A stretch of 46,908 bases of DNA from Candidatus Altimarinota bacterium (GCA_012031035.1 JAAUUT010000028.1:1-46908), one strand, 5' to 3'; shown: positions 1 to 10,381, counted from the first letter of the stretch. Program-made: numbers and translations. The notes: generated by a model from the letters alone, not told the origin.

Positions 1-146
1 ACACCATCTTTCAAAGCATGGCGGCATGGCGGCAGGGGTGGTTTCTTTCATCAGCTTTTTTAAAGGTAAAAACTATGCTGAGATAGCATTATACTCTTTT
101 TTACTCTTGTCTTTTGTTTAAGTCCCGTTATGCTGATATGCTTAAT

Positions 147-992
147 TTAAAGACGGCGAATCCCATTAATTAATCCCTGACAGACGCTTGTCATAAAGTC
201 TAAATCTAACGTTTCTATGCGATCGCTCGGTTGATGGTAGTGAGGATTTCTCAAGAAAGCCGTATCTGTCACCATGATAGCTTGATATCCTCTATCCCAA
301 AATGGCGAGTGATCGCTCAGTCGGGTTGCCGTCACCGATTTGCCCTGTTGAGGAACTGGCAGCCATTGACATGACGCTTTAGCACGACGAATGTGATAGC
401 TAAGACGGAGTAAATCCAGAAATGAAGCTAAATCTCCTACCAAAGCAATAAAATCGCCTCGATTGGGGAAAAAATACTTTAATCCAGCCGGATAGCGTTG
501 TGAATTGGCAGCGCGATCGCAATATCCTAGCATCTCCAAAGATAGCATCAAGCGTAGGGGTTCTCCGACTTGTTTCAAATGTTCTGCATAAGCTGTACTG
601 CCTAGCAATCCATATTCTTCTAAATCGAAGGCAACTAGGCGAATTGGCGATTTAGGCGGTTCGGCAACAAATGCCCTGGCAAGTTCTAACAAAACTGCAA
701 CCCCGGAAGCGTTATCGTCTGCACCTGTGGTTCCTGGGACGGCATCGTAATGTGCGCCAATTAAAATAGGAGGAGATAGGTTGTTGTTGCGACTGGGTAA
801 ATTGAGAATAAGATTTTTATGGATGCTGCCACGAACATAAAATTCATGATAAGTTACTTCTCCCCACTGCTGAAATTCTGCACGGATGTATTGTTGCACG
901 AAAAAGTGTCCGGCTGTTGCTATATAAGGATCTCGTGCCCGTGCAAGCATACTTAAATGGGAGTAAAGACGCTCTTTTACCTCATTAGTCAT
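147..992 (-). CDS. M28-family zinc metallopeptidase (aminopeptidase-like)
   Basis: A 281-residue protein with the layout of M28 aminopeptidases, which remove N-terminal residues using two zinc ions. Visible motifs are GAHYDAV (His81, Asp83), GADDNASGVA (Asp92, a bridging ligand in the family), the acidic pair in LEEYGLLGS (Glu125/Glu126, the catalytic base region), Asp159 after LEMLGYC, and HYHQPSD near residues 251-257 supplying the last histidine. All expected ligands appear present. There is no signal peptide or membrane segment, so it is probably cytoplasmic. It is transcribed away from mutL, and a 450-base repeat-rich gap lies behind its start. Substrate cannot be read from the sequence. 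The family call is firm; the exact peptidase is not. Confidence 0.85.
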   Translation of the reverse strand: MTNEVKERLYSHLSMLARARDPYIATAGHFFVQQYIRAEFQQWGEVTYHEFYVRGSIHKNLILNLPSRNNNLSPPILIGAHYDAVPGTTGADDNASGVAVLLELARAFVAEPPKSPIRLVAFDLEEYGLLGSTAYAEHLKQVGEPLRLMLSLEMLGYCDRAANSQRYPAGLKYFFPNRGDFIALVGDLASFLDLLRLSYHIRRAKASCQWLPVPQQGKSVTATRLSDHSPFWDRGYQAIMVTDTAFLRNPHYHQPSDRIETLDLDFMTSVCQGLINGIRRL

Positions 993-1040
993 TATTCATT
1001 AGAGAATGGGGAACAGGAAATTAGGAGAATATTTACTCCC

Positions 1041-1068
1041 GTACAGACGAATAGCTATTCGTCTGTAC
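1041..1068. repeat. Perfect 28-bp palindrome
   Basis: The arms GTACAGACGAATAG and CTATTCGTCTGTAC are exact reverse complements with no spacer. The ends GTACAGACG/CGTCTGTAC resemble the TGTACAGACGCGAT arm of the leader repeats at 13592 and 41017, so this may belong to the same family of small palindromic elements. Confidence 0.8.
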
Positions 1069-1083
1069 TGAATTCTAATAACT

Positions 1084-1111
1084 GTACGGGTGAATGACCA
1101 TTCACCCCTAC
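1084..1111. repeat. Imperfect 28-bp palindrome (GAATGACCATTC core)
   Basis: Arms GTACGGGTGAATG and CATTCACCCCTAC flank a two-base centre, with one mismatch. The element at 20792-20819 has the same length, centre and architecture, so the two are copies of one dispersed palindromic repeat. Confidence 0.75.
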
Positions 1112-1124
1112 GGATAACGGTAAA

Positions 1125-1140
1125 TTACCTAGCTAGGTAA
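1125..1140. promoter_or_regulatory. 16-bp perfect palindrome, possible operator
   Basis: TTACCTAGCTAGGTAA is a perfect dyad in the space between two divergent genes. It could be a protein-binding site, but no known operator consensus was recognised and no second copy was seen in the window. Confidence 0.25.
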
Positions 1141-1445
1141 ACTAATAGACGAAAGCTAGAAAGAATTTGTTCGGAAAATTAAATTTACATATTAGCTTTT
1201 TGTTTTATTGCTTTTTAAAGGCGGAAGTAATTTTGCCGGGTACTTTCGTTTCATTTTGTTAAATAGTCTTGACTCAACGCGAGCATCACAAGCCACTATT
1301 TTGCCATGAAATTGTTAGAGATGAATTTATCTAAGAGAAGCATAAAGCAAATAGCGATCGCCATTTCAATGAGTATATAAATTAGCGATCGCAAATGTAA
1401 CAAGATTAGAATTAGTCAGGGCTAATCTTTTTTGCATTGGAGAAA

Positions 1446-3161
1446 ATGTCGTTCGATATTCAAACGCTGCCTGCTAATGTAGTCAATCTAATTGCGGCTG
1501 GAGAGGTCATCGATTCCTTTTCAGCCGTCGTCAGAGAATTAGTAGAAAACGCGATCGATGCAGCAGCAACCAGAATCGCTATCTCTTTGTCTCCCGACTT
1601 GTGGCGCGTACAGGTAGCGGATAATGGTAGGGGAATGAACTTGACAAATTTAAAAAAATGTGCATCTGCCCATACAACCAGCAAAATTAACAGTACAGAC
1701 GATCTGTGGAAAATTACAACGCTAGGATTTCGCGGCGAAGCTTTACATAGTTTAGCCCAAGTCGCCGAGTTAGCCATTGCCAGTCGTGCGGCGGCAGATG
1801 CGGAGACAGTAGGATGGCGAATTAATTATAACCAACAGGGGAAACCAGATAAGATAGAAACCGCCGCGATCGCGCCTGGAACCATCGTCACAGTTGCCGA
1901 TTTGTTTGCGCCTGTACCCGTGCGCCGTCAAGGATTGCCACCGCTAGGGCAACAACTCAAAGCCGTACAAAAAATTATCCAGCAAATTGCCCTCTGCTAT
2001 CCAAGCATCACCTGGCAAGTACGACAAAATGAAAAGCTGTGGTTGAATATCAGTCCTGGTAAAAGCGCCCAACAAATCTTACCGCAACTCATCGATCGCA
2101 TTAGGTTAGGCGATTTACAAGGGTTAAATTTAGATATAGCATCCCCCCATGATACTCATGTTAGCGCTCAAATCGAGTTAGTCTTGGGGTTGCCCGATCG
2201 CTGTCACCGCAGAAAACCAGATTGGGTCAGAGTCGCCGTTAACGGACGCATGGTGCGATCGCCCGAACTCGAACAAACCATTTTAGGGGCATTTAGTCGA
2301 ACTTTACCGCGCGATCGCTTTCCTGTATGCTTCGTTCATCTAAAAGTTTGTCCCAGTCAAATCGATTGGAATCGCCACCCAGCCAAAACGGAAATTTACT
2401 TGCATTCTCTATCGTACTGGCAAGACCAAATTGCTGAGGCGATCGAAAAAGCTTGGCGCATGAGTCCGGCAAATCTTCCTATAACCATTCAAAATCAGCG
2501 ATTCAGCCAACTTATCAAAGCATCCGAACCAAAAGCGAAATATAAACTCGATTTTCCCCCTAATCTAGAAGAGGAACCCCCAAAAGCCAAAGATTTGAGA
2601 TCTAATCCTCAAATCGGTTTAATGGAACTGCGAGCAGTCGCTCAGGTCAATAAAACTTACATCGTCGCCGAACATCCTGATGGGTTGTGGTTAGTCGAAC
2701 AACATATAGCTCACGAACGAGTTTTATACGAACAACTGCAAGACGAATGGAAACTCGTTGGTTTGGAAACCCCAATGGTTTTGAGCCAATTAACAGCGAC
2801 GCAAATCGAACAACTCCAACGTATCGGGATAGAGGTCGAACCTTTCGGCGAACAACTTTGGGCCGTGCGTAAAGCGCCAGAAATGTTAGTTAAGCGCGAT
2901 GACTGCGATCGAGCTTTATTAGAATTAAGTTTGGGAGGAGATTTACAAACCGCACAAGTCGCTACTGCTTGTCGGAGTGCCATTCGTAACGGAACCCCGC
3001 TAAGTCTACCTGAAATGCAAACATTACTAGATAGGTGGAAAAATACCCGCAATCCTCGTACTTGTCCCCACGGAAGACCGATTTATCTATCGCTTGCAGA
3101 AACTTCACTCGCTCGTTTCTTTCGCCGTCATTGGGTAATCGGGAAAAGCCATGGGATTTAA
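1446..3161 (+). CDS. mutL: DNA mismatch repair protein MutL
   Basis: A 571-residue MutL. The N-terminal GHKL ATPase shows the catalytic RELVENAIDA motif (Glu34, Asn35 region), DNGRGM near 59-64, and GFRGEAL near 95. The C-terminal dimerisation/endonuclease region carries a DQHA-type motif written here as EQHIAHERVLYE (about 417-428), and later ACRSA and CPHGRP, the other metal-site motifs of MutL endonucleases. It acts with MutS in post-replicative mismatch repair; mutS is not in the window. The ATG at 1446 is preferred over an in-frame TTG at 1437 because MutL alignments begin near this Met and GGAG lies just before it, although the spacing is short. The Asp-to-Glu change in the endonuclease motif is noted in the findings. 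Confidence 0.95.
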   Translation: MSFDIQTLPANVVNLIAAGEVIDSFSAVVRELVENAIDAAATRIAISLSPDLWRVQVADNGRGMNLTNLKKCASAHTTSKINSTDDLWKITTLGFRGEALHSLAQVAELAIASRAAADAETVGWRINYNQQGKPDKIETAAIAPGTIVTVADLFAPVPVRRQGLPPLGQQLKAVQKIIQQIALCYPSITWQVRQNEKLWLNISPGKSAQQILPQLIDRIRLGDLQGLNLDIASPHDTHVSAQIELVLGLPDRCHRRKPDWVRVAVNGRMVRSPELEQTILGAFSRTLPRDRFPVCFVHLKVCPSQIDWNRHPAKTEIYLHSLSYWQDQIAEAIEKAWRMSPANLPITIQNQRFSQLIKASEPKAKYKLDFPPNLEEEPPKAKDLRSNPQIGLMELRAVAQVNKTYIVAEHPDGLWLVEQHIAHERVLYEQLQDEWKLVGLETPMVLSQLTATQIEQLQRIGIEVEPFGEQLWAVRKAPEMLVKRDDCDRALLELSLGGDLQTAQVATACRSAIRNGTPLSLPEMQTLLDRWKNTRNPRTCPHGRPIYLSLAETSLARFFRRHWVIGKSHGI

Positions 3162-3164
3162 CAG

Positions 3165-3265
3165 TGCTTAGTAGTTCGGGAGTTCAGGAGAAAAGTAGTT
3201 CAGGAGTTTAATATTTCAGAAGTTCAGTATTAAATTTACTTCCGACTTCCGACTTCCGACTTTCT
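3165..3265. repeat. Short tandem repeats after mutL
   Basis: Degenerate copies of AGTTCAGGAG are followed by a 7-bp CTTCCGA tandem. A related stretch with the same CGACTTCCGACTTTC end lies at about 13660-13720, so this is a dispersed intergenic repeat type rather than a local feature. Confidence 0.6.
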
Positions 3266-3396
3266 TTAGAGGGTTTTCTGTTACAGAATTTAAAGTTCTG
3301 CTACTTTTAGCGAAGTAAATTCAGTCGCTGCGGTAAACTAGCCCATAATCCAGAATGTTCATAAACTAGGAGAACACTCGGTAAAGGAGTTAATAA

Positions 3397-3645
<249 letters not shown>

Positions 3646-3762
3646 AAAAATCAAAGACTCAACTGCGCAATCATTCATACTTAGTTTAAATACACGTTTA
3701 GGACTTATGCAATGAATGTTAAACATTTCAGACTGCTATAGTTCTAACTTTAAGTTTTTGCT

Positions 3763-3793
3763 AAAGAGAAGATAACTTATCTTCTCTTTTTTT
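3763..3793 (+). terminator. Rho-independent terminator after psaC
   Basis: A 13-bp perfect inverted repeat (AAAGAGAAGATAA and its complement around C3776) runs into seven T residues at 3787-3793. The central pairs cannot all close, so a loop of about five bases is expected. It should insulate typA from psaC. Confidence 0.88.
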
Positions 3794-3914
3794 CTGAGGG
3801 ACGACTAAATAATTTGAAGTTACGATCGCCTATCGATCGAAAGACACTGCTCGTAAGCTAGAATTACTAAGAAATCTATACTTCAGATTACAAAACTTTT
3901 AACTCAGAGTTCTT

Positions 3915-5708
3915 ATGTCTCTCCCGATTCGCAACGTCGCTATCATCGCCCACGTCGATCACGGTAAAACTACCCTCGTGGATGCCCTCCTCAAACAATC
4001 TGGAATCTTTCGCGAAGGGGAAGACGTACCTATTTGCGTGATGGACTCCAACGACTTAGAACGGGAGAGAGGCATCACAATTCTGGCAAAAAATACTGCC
4101 GTTCGCTACAAAGATACCTTAATCAATATCGTCGATACTCCCGGACACGCGGATTTTGGCGGCGAAGTCGAACGAGTTTTGGGAATGGTAGATGGTTGCA
4201 TTCTCATCGTCGATGCCAATGAAGGCCCGATGCCTCAAACTCGCTTCGTTCTCAAAAAAGCCTTAGAAAAAGGATTGCGTCCTATCGTCGTCGTCAACAA
4301 AATCGATCGCCCGCAAGCCGAACCCTATGGCGCAGTCGATAAAGTTTTCGATCTGTTTGTAGAATTAGGGGCAGATGACGATCAATGCGACTTTACAACC
4401 CTATTTGCCTCTGGTATATCGGGTTTTGCCAAAGAGAAGCTAGAAGATGAAGGGAAAGATATGCAGCCCCTCTTTGAAGCAATCTTACATCACGTTCCAC
4501 CACCAGCAGGCGATCCCAGCAAACAGCTACAACTGCAAGTCACGACCCTCGATTATTCCGATTACTTGGGACGCATCGTAATCGGCAGAATTCACAATGG
4601 GGTACTCAAAGCCGGACAACAAGCCGCATTAGTCAAAGAAACGGGTGAAATCGTTAAAGCCAAAATCTCAAAATTAATGGGATTTGAAGGCTTAAAGCGG
4701 GTGGAATTACCAGAAGCTAGTGCGGGGAATATCGTAGCCGTCGCAGGCTTTGCCGATGCCAATATCGGAGAAACCATTACTTCGCCCGACGATCCCCAGG
4801 CATTACCTTTAATTAAGGTAGACGAACCAACCTTACAAATGACCTTTTCGGTCAACGATTCTCCCTTTGCCGGACAAGAAGGCAATTTTGTCACTTCTCG
4901 ACAACTGCGCGATCGCCTGATGCGAGAATTGGAAACTAACGTGGCGTTGCGCGTCGAAGAAAGCAATTCTGCTGAGAAATTCCTCGTCTCTGGACGCGGC
5001 GAACTCCATCTGGGCATCCTGATCGAAACCATGCGTCGAGAAGGCTACGAGTTCCAAGTTTCCCAGCCTCAAGTTATCTACCGAGAAATCAACGGTCAGC
5101 CTTGCGAACCTTTTGAATATCTCGTTTTGGACGTTCCCGATGAAGCCGTTGGTTCTTGTATCGAACGCCTCGGACAGCGCAAAGGAGAAATGCAGGATAT
5201 GCAAGCTGGCGGTAACGGACGCACTCAGTTAGAGTTTGTCATTCCCGCGCGAGGATTGATCGGTTTCCGAGGTGAATTCATTCGTCTGACGCGCGGAGAA
5301 GGCATTATGAACCATAGTTTCCTCGAATATCGTCAGCTATCTGGGGAAGTGGAAACCCGTTACAACGGCGTTATCATCGTTATTGAGGAAGGCGTTTCTA
5401 CTTTCTACGCGATGAAAAATGCTGAAGATCGAGGCGTATTCTTTATTACTCCTGGAACGAAAGTCTACAAAGGCATGATCGTTGGCGAACACAACCGCCC
5501 GCAAGATTTAGAATTGAATATCTGCAAAACCAAACAGCTAACTAACCACCGTTCGGCGACGGGCGACGAATTAGTGCAACTGCAAGCGCCTGTAGATATG
5601 AGTTTAGAACGGGCATTGGAATATATTGGTTCTGATGAGTTGGTCGAAGTTACGCCGAAATCAATTCGCTTGCGCAAGATGGCGACGAAGAAGTTGGCGA
5701 AGCGTTAA
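3915..5708 (+). CDS. typA: Ribosome-associated GTPase TypA/BipA
   Basis: A 597-residue translational GTPase of the TypA/BipA family, which binds the ribosome and affects translation and ribosome assembly under stress. The G domain is complete: HVDHGKTT (13-20), [12 protein letters not shown] (74 on) and NKID (128-131). Domain II, the EF-G-like domains III and V, and the BipA-specific C-terminal domain ([16 protein letters not shown] region) follow in the expected order. Length matches the family. The gene is monocistronic, between the psaC terminator and its own terminator at 5733. Confidence 0.97.
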   Translation: MSLPIRNVAIIAHVDHGKTTLVDALLKQSGIFREGEDVPICVMDSNDLERERGITILAKNTAVRYKDTLINIVDTPGHADFGGEVERVLGMVDGCILIVDANEGPMPQTRFVLKKALEKGLRPIVVVNKIDRPQAEPYGAVDKVFDLFVELGADDDQCDFTTLFASGISGFAKEKLEDEGKDMQPLFEAILHHVPPPAGDPSKQLQLQVTTLDYSDYLGRIVIGRIHNGVLKAGQQAALVKETGEIVKAKISKLMGFEGLKRVELPEASAGNIVAVAGFADANIGETITSPDDPQALPLIKVDEPTLQMTFSVNDSPFAGQEGNFVTSRQLRDRLMRELETNVALRVEESNSAEKFLVSGRGELHLGILIETMRREGYEFQVSQPQVIYREINGQPCEPFEYLVLDVPDEAVGSCIERLGQRKGEMQDMQAGGNGRTQLEFVIPARGLIGFRGEFIRLTRGEGIMNHSFLEYRQLSGEVETRYNGVIIVIEEGVSTFYAMKNAEDRGVFFITPGTKVYKGMIVGEHNRPQDLELNICKTKQLTNHRSATGDELVQLQAPVDMSLERALEYIGSDELVEVTPKSIRLRKMATKKLAKR

Positions 5709-5732
5709 TAACAAATTAAATTTCTAGCACCC

Positions 5733-5758
5733 ATAGCCCGCTTAGGCGGGCTATTTTT
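5733..5758 (+). terminator. Rho-independent terminator after typA
   Basis: A 9-bp perfect stem (ATAGCCCGC / GCGGGCTAT) with a TTAG loop is followed by five T. It starts 24 bases after the typA stop and lies just before the 3' end of the convergent GGDEF-EAL gene. Confidence 0.92.
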
Positions 5759-5790
5759 GATTGCATACATTTGAGAATGTTGACAAGCCG

Positions 5791-7326
5791 CTAAATCTTT
5801 TTATCTGCCTCTACATCAGACAAAAGAGACTCTGCTAACTGAGAATTGACAGGTTTGGAGAATAAATATCCTTGTGCTTCGTCGCATCCCAAGTTTCTTA
5901 ATTGAACCAGTTGATGCGAAGTTTCTACACCTTCGGCGATCGCTTTGATTCCTAACGAATGAGCTAGCGTAATAATAGTATTGACAATTTCACAATTGTT
6001 GCCATCAGCATCGATAGGACTGACAAAAGAGCGATCGATCTTCAACGCATCAATCGGGAAACGGTGTAAATAACTTAAGGACGAATATCCCGTTCCAAAG
6101 TCATCAATGCTGAGTTGAACTTTTTGTGCTTTAATCTCACCTAAAAGTTCGATCGTCTTTTCTCCTCGATCCATCAACATCGTTTCAGTCAATTCTAATC
6201 GAAGATTTTGCCCACTTACACCAGTTCCTCTGATAATTTTGGTTAACTTATCTATAAAGTCAAATTGTTTGATTTGTCTGCTTGACAAATTGATACTAAT
6301 ATGAATATCCAGGGCTGAGGGAATTTTTTCTTGCCAAGTCCGCAATTGCCGACAAGCTTCTAGTAAAATCCATTCGCCAATCGGGACGATTAAACCCGTA
6401 TCTTCTGCGATCGCGATAAAATCTCCTGGATAAACTAACCCTTTTTCTGGGTGCTGCCAGCGAATTAAGGCTTCAAAACCCTTTACTTTGCCCGTCTCAA
6501 GAGAGACAATAGGTTGATAATAAAGTACAAACTCTTGACGTTCGATCGCGTAACGCAAATCAGTTTCAATTTGGGATAGACGAAGCGTTTGAGCATACAT
6601 TTCGCGATCGAAAACAGCGTAGCGTCCTTTCCCTAACGCTTTGGCGCGGTACATAGCAATATCTGCATCTCGCAACAATTCCGTACTATTTTGGTAATTA
6701 GCCGCACCAGTAACGATGCCAATGCTAGCGCCAACAAACACTTTACGATCTTCTAAATGAATGGGAGAGGTAAGTTTATCGAGCAATCGCTCTGCGATCG
6801 CGATCGCTTCTTTAAAATCGTTGATATCCTCAAGGAGAATGGCAAATTCATCGCCACTCAAACGAGCAACCGTATCCGTCTCGCGGGTGCATCCTTGGAG
6901 TATACGAGAGACAGCAATTAATAGGAGATCTCCTACAGCGTGTCCAAAACTATCGTTAATAATTTTGAAGCGATCGAGGTCTATAAACAAGAGAGCAAAT
7001 AAATAATTTGTGTTTCTGTGGCTGCGTTGAAGCGCTTTTTGCAGATGCTCCATCAACAAAGTTCGATTGGGCAAACTTGTCAGTGCATCGTGTAAAGACT
7101 GTTGTAAAAGTTGCTGTTGGGTTTGTTGATGTTTGTCAATTTCGTGATGGAGTTCGTCAATAACTTCTTCTAATTGTGCGGTTCTTTGTCGGACTTTTTG
7201 CTCTAATTTAGCATTTAACTGACAAATTTCAGCTTTAGCCGCTTGCAGTGCTAATTGATGTTGAACGCGAACAACAATTTCCTCAATTTGAAAAGGTTTA
7301 GTAATATAGTCTACTCCACCTTCCCT
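5791..7326 (-). pseudogene. 5'-truncated response regulator-GGDEF-EAL gene
   Basis: This is the downstream part of a cyclic-di-GMP gene. Reading from the junction, it starts inside the last helix and strand of a receiver domain ([16 protein letters not shown]), continues through a Gln/Glu-rich coiled coil, then a GGDEF domain (HDALTSLPNRT on, with the variant SGDEF at the active site), then a complete-looking EAL domain (EALIRW, LTETMLM, DDFGTGYSS, EGVET). The receiver's phospho-acceptor region and any start codon are missing. No ATG, GTG or TTG occurs in this frame from the junction to a TTG at 7074, which falls four residues into the GGDEF domain. The upstream sequence belongs to the sensor kinase in another frame. 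A translated GGDEF-EAL product from 7074 is possible but would have lost its input domain. Confidence 0.75.
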
Positions 7327-9439
7327 TACCCAATTGGGAACTAACCGTAATTTTGCCTCCCATTAATTCGACAAACTTCTTGGCAATCGGTAATCCTAAA
7401 CCCGTTCCTTGTTGCGATTGTTTGCCTACTTCTGTTTGAACAAAGGCTTCAAATAAACTACCCATTTCTTCGGGTGCAATGCCTGCGCCAGTGTCTTCGA
7501 CTTCAAAGTGAATGGTTATTTGTTGTTGGAGATCCCCCCTTAATAAAAGGGGTTTACCAATGAGTGTTGACACTCGTAGGGTTACACTTCCTTCATTAGT
7601 AAATTTGATGGCATTGCTTAATAGGTTAATTAAAACTTGACGCAGTTTTTTGTCATCGGTTTTGATGTATCGAGGTAAATCGTTACTTGGTTCGATAATA
7701 AACTGTAAACCTTTAGATTCTGCTCTCAGTGCCAACATTTCTTTGATTAAATTTAATAACGCATATAAATCGAAGTCTGTCGGATAAAGAACCATTTTTC
7801 CCGACTCAATTTTGGCTAAATCTAGTACGTCATTAATTAGAGAAAGTAAATGTTCGCCACTGCGATTGATAATGCCAATATTCTCGTGTTGTTGTTGGCT
7901 GAGAGAGGTTTCGCGAGTCATCAGTTGGGAGAAACCTAAGATGGCATTGAGAGGCGTTCGCAATTCATGGCTCATGTTTGCTAAAAATTCGCTTTTAGCA
8001 CGGTTAGCTCGTTCTGCTACTTCTTTAGCGCGTTGTATCTCTGCGGTTCTTTCTTCTACTCTGATTTCTAACGCTTGATTGTTTTGTTCTAATTCCTGAT
8101 TGACGAGATCGAGTTGTTGGTTGGTAAGCGCTAAGTTAGCAAATGAAGCTTGTAGTTGTTTTGCCATCTCGTTGAAGGATTGCGATAATACGCCTAGTTC
8201 GATAATACTTTTGACTTCTACTTGTTGGTTCAAATCTCCTTGTGCGATCGCGACAGAGGCTTTACCCAAACGCAGAATTGGTTGTGCAATCCAACGAGAG
8301 GTTATCAATCCCAACAAAACTGCGACTAAGAAAGCGACAAAACACAGAGCAATAGTTGTCTGGGTATTGGCATCAATCTGTGCCATGAAATCTGATTCGG
8401 GGATAGTAGTGATGACTAACCAATCTAAACCAAATTCATCTTTCCAGGGAATGACTCGAACGAACTGAATTTTCCCGTTTATTTGAAACTTTAGTTTCTG
8501 TTGTTGTTGAATTCCTTGGAAGCTACCAAATTTTTGTTTTAAATATTTAGCTGTTGCTTGAATGTAAGTATCGGAACTGTTGAGGACATCGATTCTTTTA
8601 GCAACACCATTAACTAGGGTAAAAGGTTTTTCGGAACTAGAACTACCAATTAATAACCCATCTCGCTCGATAATAAAAGTTCTTGCTGTTGGACTGATGT
8701 TTAGTTGTTGTAAGAAATCACTAATTGCACCCAAAAATAGATCGATACCAATAACACCAACTAATTGATTATTGCGATCGTAAATAGGACTATTGATCGT
8801 TGCTACCAAAATATCGGGATTATCTTCCCAGTTAAAAACAGAAGTCCATTTGTGTTTGCCTGCTCGAACGGTTTCTTGATACCATGATTCCTCTAGAGGT
8901 TCGTAGCTATCGGAGACTTCTAATAGTTTAATGCGATCGCCTTGACTATTTGTAGCGTAGGTTTCTGTTTTCCCTTTAGTAGCAGGTGAAAGTTCGTCGA
9001 TAGTAACTCCCTGTCCTGCTATATATCTGCCTGCACCCGTGTATTCTCCAGTCTTTAGCGCGTAACCAATGTAAAATACATTGGGATAAACTTGCAGTTG
9101 TTTGCAAAAATAGTGCCCTGTTGTTTTATAGTCTTTCAAGTCTAGCAATCCTAGCGCGATCGCATCGAGATTGATTTGATTGATTTTTTGAGGCGTTTCT
9201 AGATAATTATCGAGACGTTCGGAGACTAAATTGCTACTTTTATCCATCAAACGCTCTGCGAGATTATTAACTGCTTGCTGTCCGTTTTTGAAGGAAAGAT
9301 AGCCTACAATCCCTACCGCACCCACAACTTGTAACACAAAAGGCAATACTAAGACTAAACGTAGGGGCAATCCTTTGATTTTCTTAGCTTCCTTAACATC
9401 TTGCTCTTTTAGCGGGGCGATCGATGACGGCAATTTCAT
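7298..9439 (-). CDS. Cache-HAMP sensor histidine kinase, 3' end altered by deletion
   Basis: A 713-residue membrane sensor kinase. Order of parts: TM helix about 25-48, a periplasmic double-Cache-like sensor region (about 50-350, with [14 protein letters not shown] and a GVIGIDLFL stretch), a second TM about 361-382, HAMP about 383-436, a coiled coil, HisKA with the phospho-accepting His491 in SHELRTPLN, and a HATPase domain (Asn609 in the N box, DTGAGI at 649-654, GTGLGLPI at 678-685). The catalytic core is intact. The protein stops soon after SQLGKG with an odd tail (RWSRLYY) where kinases of this kind normally continue with S-x-F and one more strand. The sequence then reads into a receiver domain in another frame, so the native C-terminus was lost in a deletion. 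It probably still dimerises and binds ATP; output partner unknown. Confidence 0.85.
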   Translation of the reverse strand: MKLPSSIAPLKEQDVKEAKKIKGLPLRLVLVLPFVLQVVGAVGIVGYLSFKNGQQAVNNLAERLMDKSSNLVSERLDNYLETPQKINQINLDAIALGLLDLKDYKTTGHYFCKQLQVYPNVFYIGYALKTGEYTGAGRYIAGQGVTIDELSPATKGKTETYATNSQGDRIKLLEVSDSYEPLEESWYQETVRAGKHKWTSVFNWEDNPDILVATINSPIYDRNNQLVGVIGIDLFLGAISDFLQQLNISPTARTFIIERDGLLIGSSSSEKPFTLVNGVAKRIDVLNSSDTYIQATAKYLKQKFGSFQGIQQQQKLKFQINGKIQFVRVIPWKDEFGLDWLVITTIPESDFMAQIDANTQTTIALCFVAFLVAVLLGLITSRWIAQPILRLGKASVAIAQGDLNQQVEVKSIIELGVLSQSFNEMAKQLQASFANLALTNQQLDLVNQELEQNNQALEIRVEERTAEIQRAKEVAERANRAKSEFLANMSHELRTPLNAILGFSQLMTRETSLSQQQHENIGIINRSGEHLLSLINDVLDLAKIESGKMVLYPTDFDLYALLNLIKEMLALRAESKGLQFIIEPSNDLPRYIKTDDKKLRQVLINLLSNAIKFTNEGSVTLRVSTLIGKPLLLRGDLQQQITIHFEVEDTGAGIAPEEMGSLFEAFVQTEVGKQSQQGTGLGLPIAKKFVELMGGKITVSSQLGKGRWSRLYY

Positions 9440-9569
9440 TTTTGTTTGCTGAAATGACGGGCATTAAGACAAATTAGATCTCTACTTATAGGTTGCCCAA
9501 AAATTGCTCTTGAATAACATCTTAAAAATAGACCTCTGGTATAACTCAAAAACGAGCGTTCAAATTCAA

Positions 9570-9607
9570 GGGAAAGGGAAAAGATCGATGTATCTTTCCC
9601 CTTTCCC
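9570..9607. terminator. Hairpin downstream of the VOC gene
   Basis: Arms of 16 bases (9570-9585 and 9592-9607, one mismatch) around a six-base loop lie between the VOC gene's stop and the sensor kinase start. There is no long T tract, so it is a weak terminator candidate or simply a purine-rich repeat. Confidence 0.4.
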
Positions 9608-9652
9608 CTAAAACTGCTGCGAAGTCTAATGTTATCTTCGAGCGCTGGTTGG

Positions 9653-10015
9653 TTAAACCTGCCCAATTTCTAGAATATTTCCATCGGGATCTTGCGTAAA
9701 ACAAGCCGATCGCCCCGATGCGCTCATTTGTATGGGATACCCTTGAGATTGTAGTCGCGCGATCGCTGCTCCTAAGTTTTCGACAGCTAAGGCAAAATGA
9801 GGATTTTGTCCCCATTTTTCTGTATTATGCAAGGTCTTAGCCAGTTCGGGACGAACAATTAAATGAATCTGATAATCGCCAATTTGATACCAAGCTCCAG
9901 GATATTTTAAGACGCGATCGATTTTAGCTAGTCCCAAAACATTGCTGTAAAAATGCTCGGCTTTTTCAAGATTAGAAACTAAAATAGCAGTATGCAAACA
10001 TTTAATTATTTTCAT
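9653..10015 (-). CDS. VOC-superfamily (glyoxalase/bleomycin-resistance-like) protein
   Basis: A 120-residue protein made of two beta-alpha-beta-beta-beta modules typical of the vicinal oxygen chelate fold. The first begins HTAILVSNLEKAEHFYSNVLGL and the second HFALAVENLGAAIARL. It ends with DPDGNILEI, where the Glu is the usual metal ligand; His8 and His73-type positions could complete the site. Substrate is unknown. The open frame extends 20 codons upstream, but those codons lie in an AT-rich hairpin repeat, so the ATG at 10015 is chosen, matching the usual start of the family fold. Confidence 0.75.
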   Translation of the reverse strand: MKIIKCLHTAILVSNLEKAEHFYSNVLGLAKIDRVLKYPGAWYQIGDYQIHLIVRPELAKTLHNTEKWGQNPHFALAVENLGAAIARLQSQGYPIQMSASGRSACFTQDPDGNILEIGQV

Positions 10016-10036
10016 CAAAATTTTGATTAATTTTAT

Positions 10037-10085
10037 AAAAAAATGATGAATTATGAAACGATTGTAAACATTCATAATTCATCAT
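10037..10085 (-). terminator. Hairpin terminator between DUF427 and VOC genes
   Basis: Perfect 15-base arms (10043-10057 and 10071-10085, built from the ATGATGAATTATGAA repeat) with a 13-base loop are followed, on the minus strand, by a run of seven T (A at 10037-10043). The right arm is extended by further ATTCATC units. It lies 15 bases after the DUF427 stop, so a repeat element seems to serve as its terminator. Confidence 0.6.
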
Positions 10086-10099
10086 TCATCATTCATAAT

Positions 10100-10381
10100 T
10101 TAAATGACTTTTACCCCTTTCCAAAAAGCAACGTATCCTTCAATATTTTTTGCTTTTTCTTTGGTGGTAGGATAATACCAAGCAGCATCTTTATTTTGTT
10201 GCCCGTCTACTTCAATCGTGTAATAACTAGCAACTCCTTTCCAAGGACAAGTTGTATGAGTATTACTATCTTTGAAATACTCTTTGTTAATCGAATCGGG
10301 AGGAAAATAATAGTTATTTTCTACAACTTCATAGTTGTCGCTTTCGGCTAAAGTTGCACCATTCCAGATTGCTTTTGGCAT
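10100..10381 (-). CDS. DUF427-family protein
   Basis: A 93-residue cytoplasmic protein matching DUF427: an N-terminal MPKAIWNGATLAES, the central NYYFPPDSI, the hallmark THTTCPWKGVASYY, and a C-terminal AWYYPTTKEKAKNIEGYVAFW. The fold is a small beta barrel; biochemical role is not established. It appears complete, with the usual length of the short form. It precedes the VOC gene on the same strand, separated by a hairpin terminator, so the two are probably not one transcript. Confidence 0.9.
   Translation of the reverse strand: MPKAIWNGATLAESDNYEVVENNYYFPPDSINKEYFKDSNTHTTCPWKGVASYYTIEVDGQQNKDAAWYYPTTKEKAKNIEGYVAFWKGVKVI

Larger units (their letters stand above)
993..1445. other. Repeat-rich divergent intergenic region
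   Basis: No gene is seen between the M28 peptidase and mutL, which diverge. The stretch holds three palindromes (listed separately) and two HIP1-type GCGATCGC sites close to mutL. Promoters for both genes should lie here, but none was assigned with confidence. Confidence 0.6.

Noticed and set aside
9436..9815. Minus-strand frames between the sensor kinase and VOC genes
   Set aside because: They overlap the VOC gene in other frames, cross a purine-rich hairpin and show no domain.
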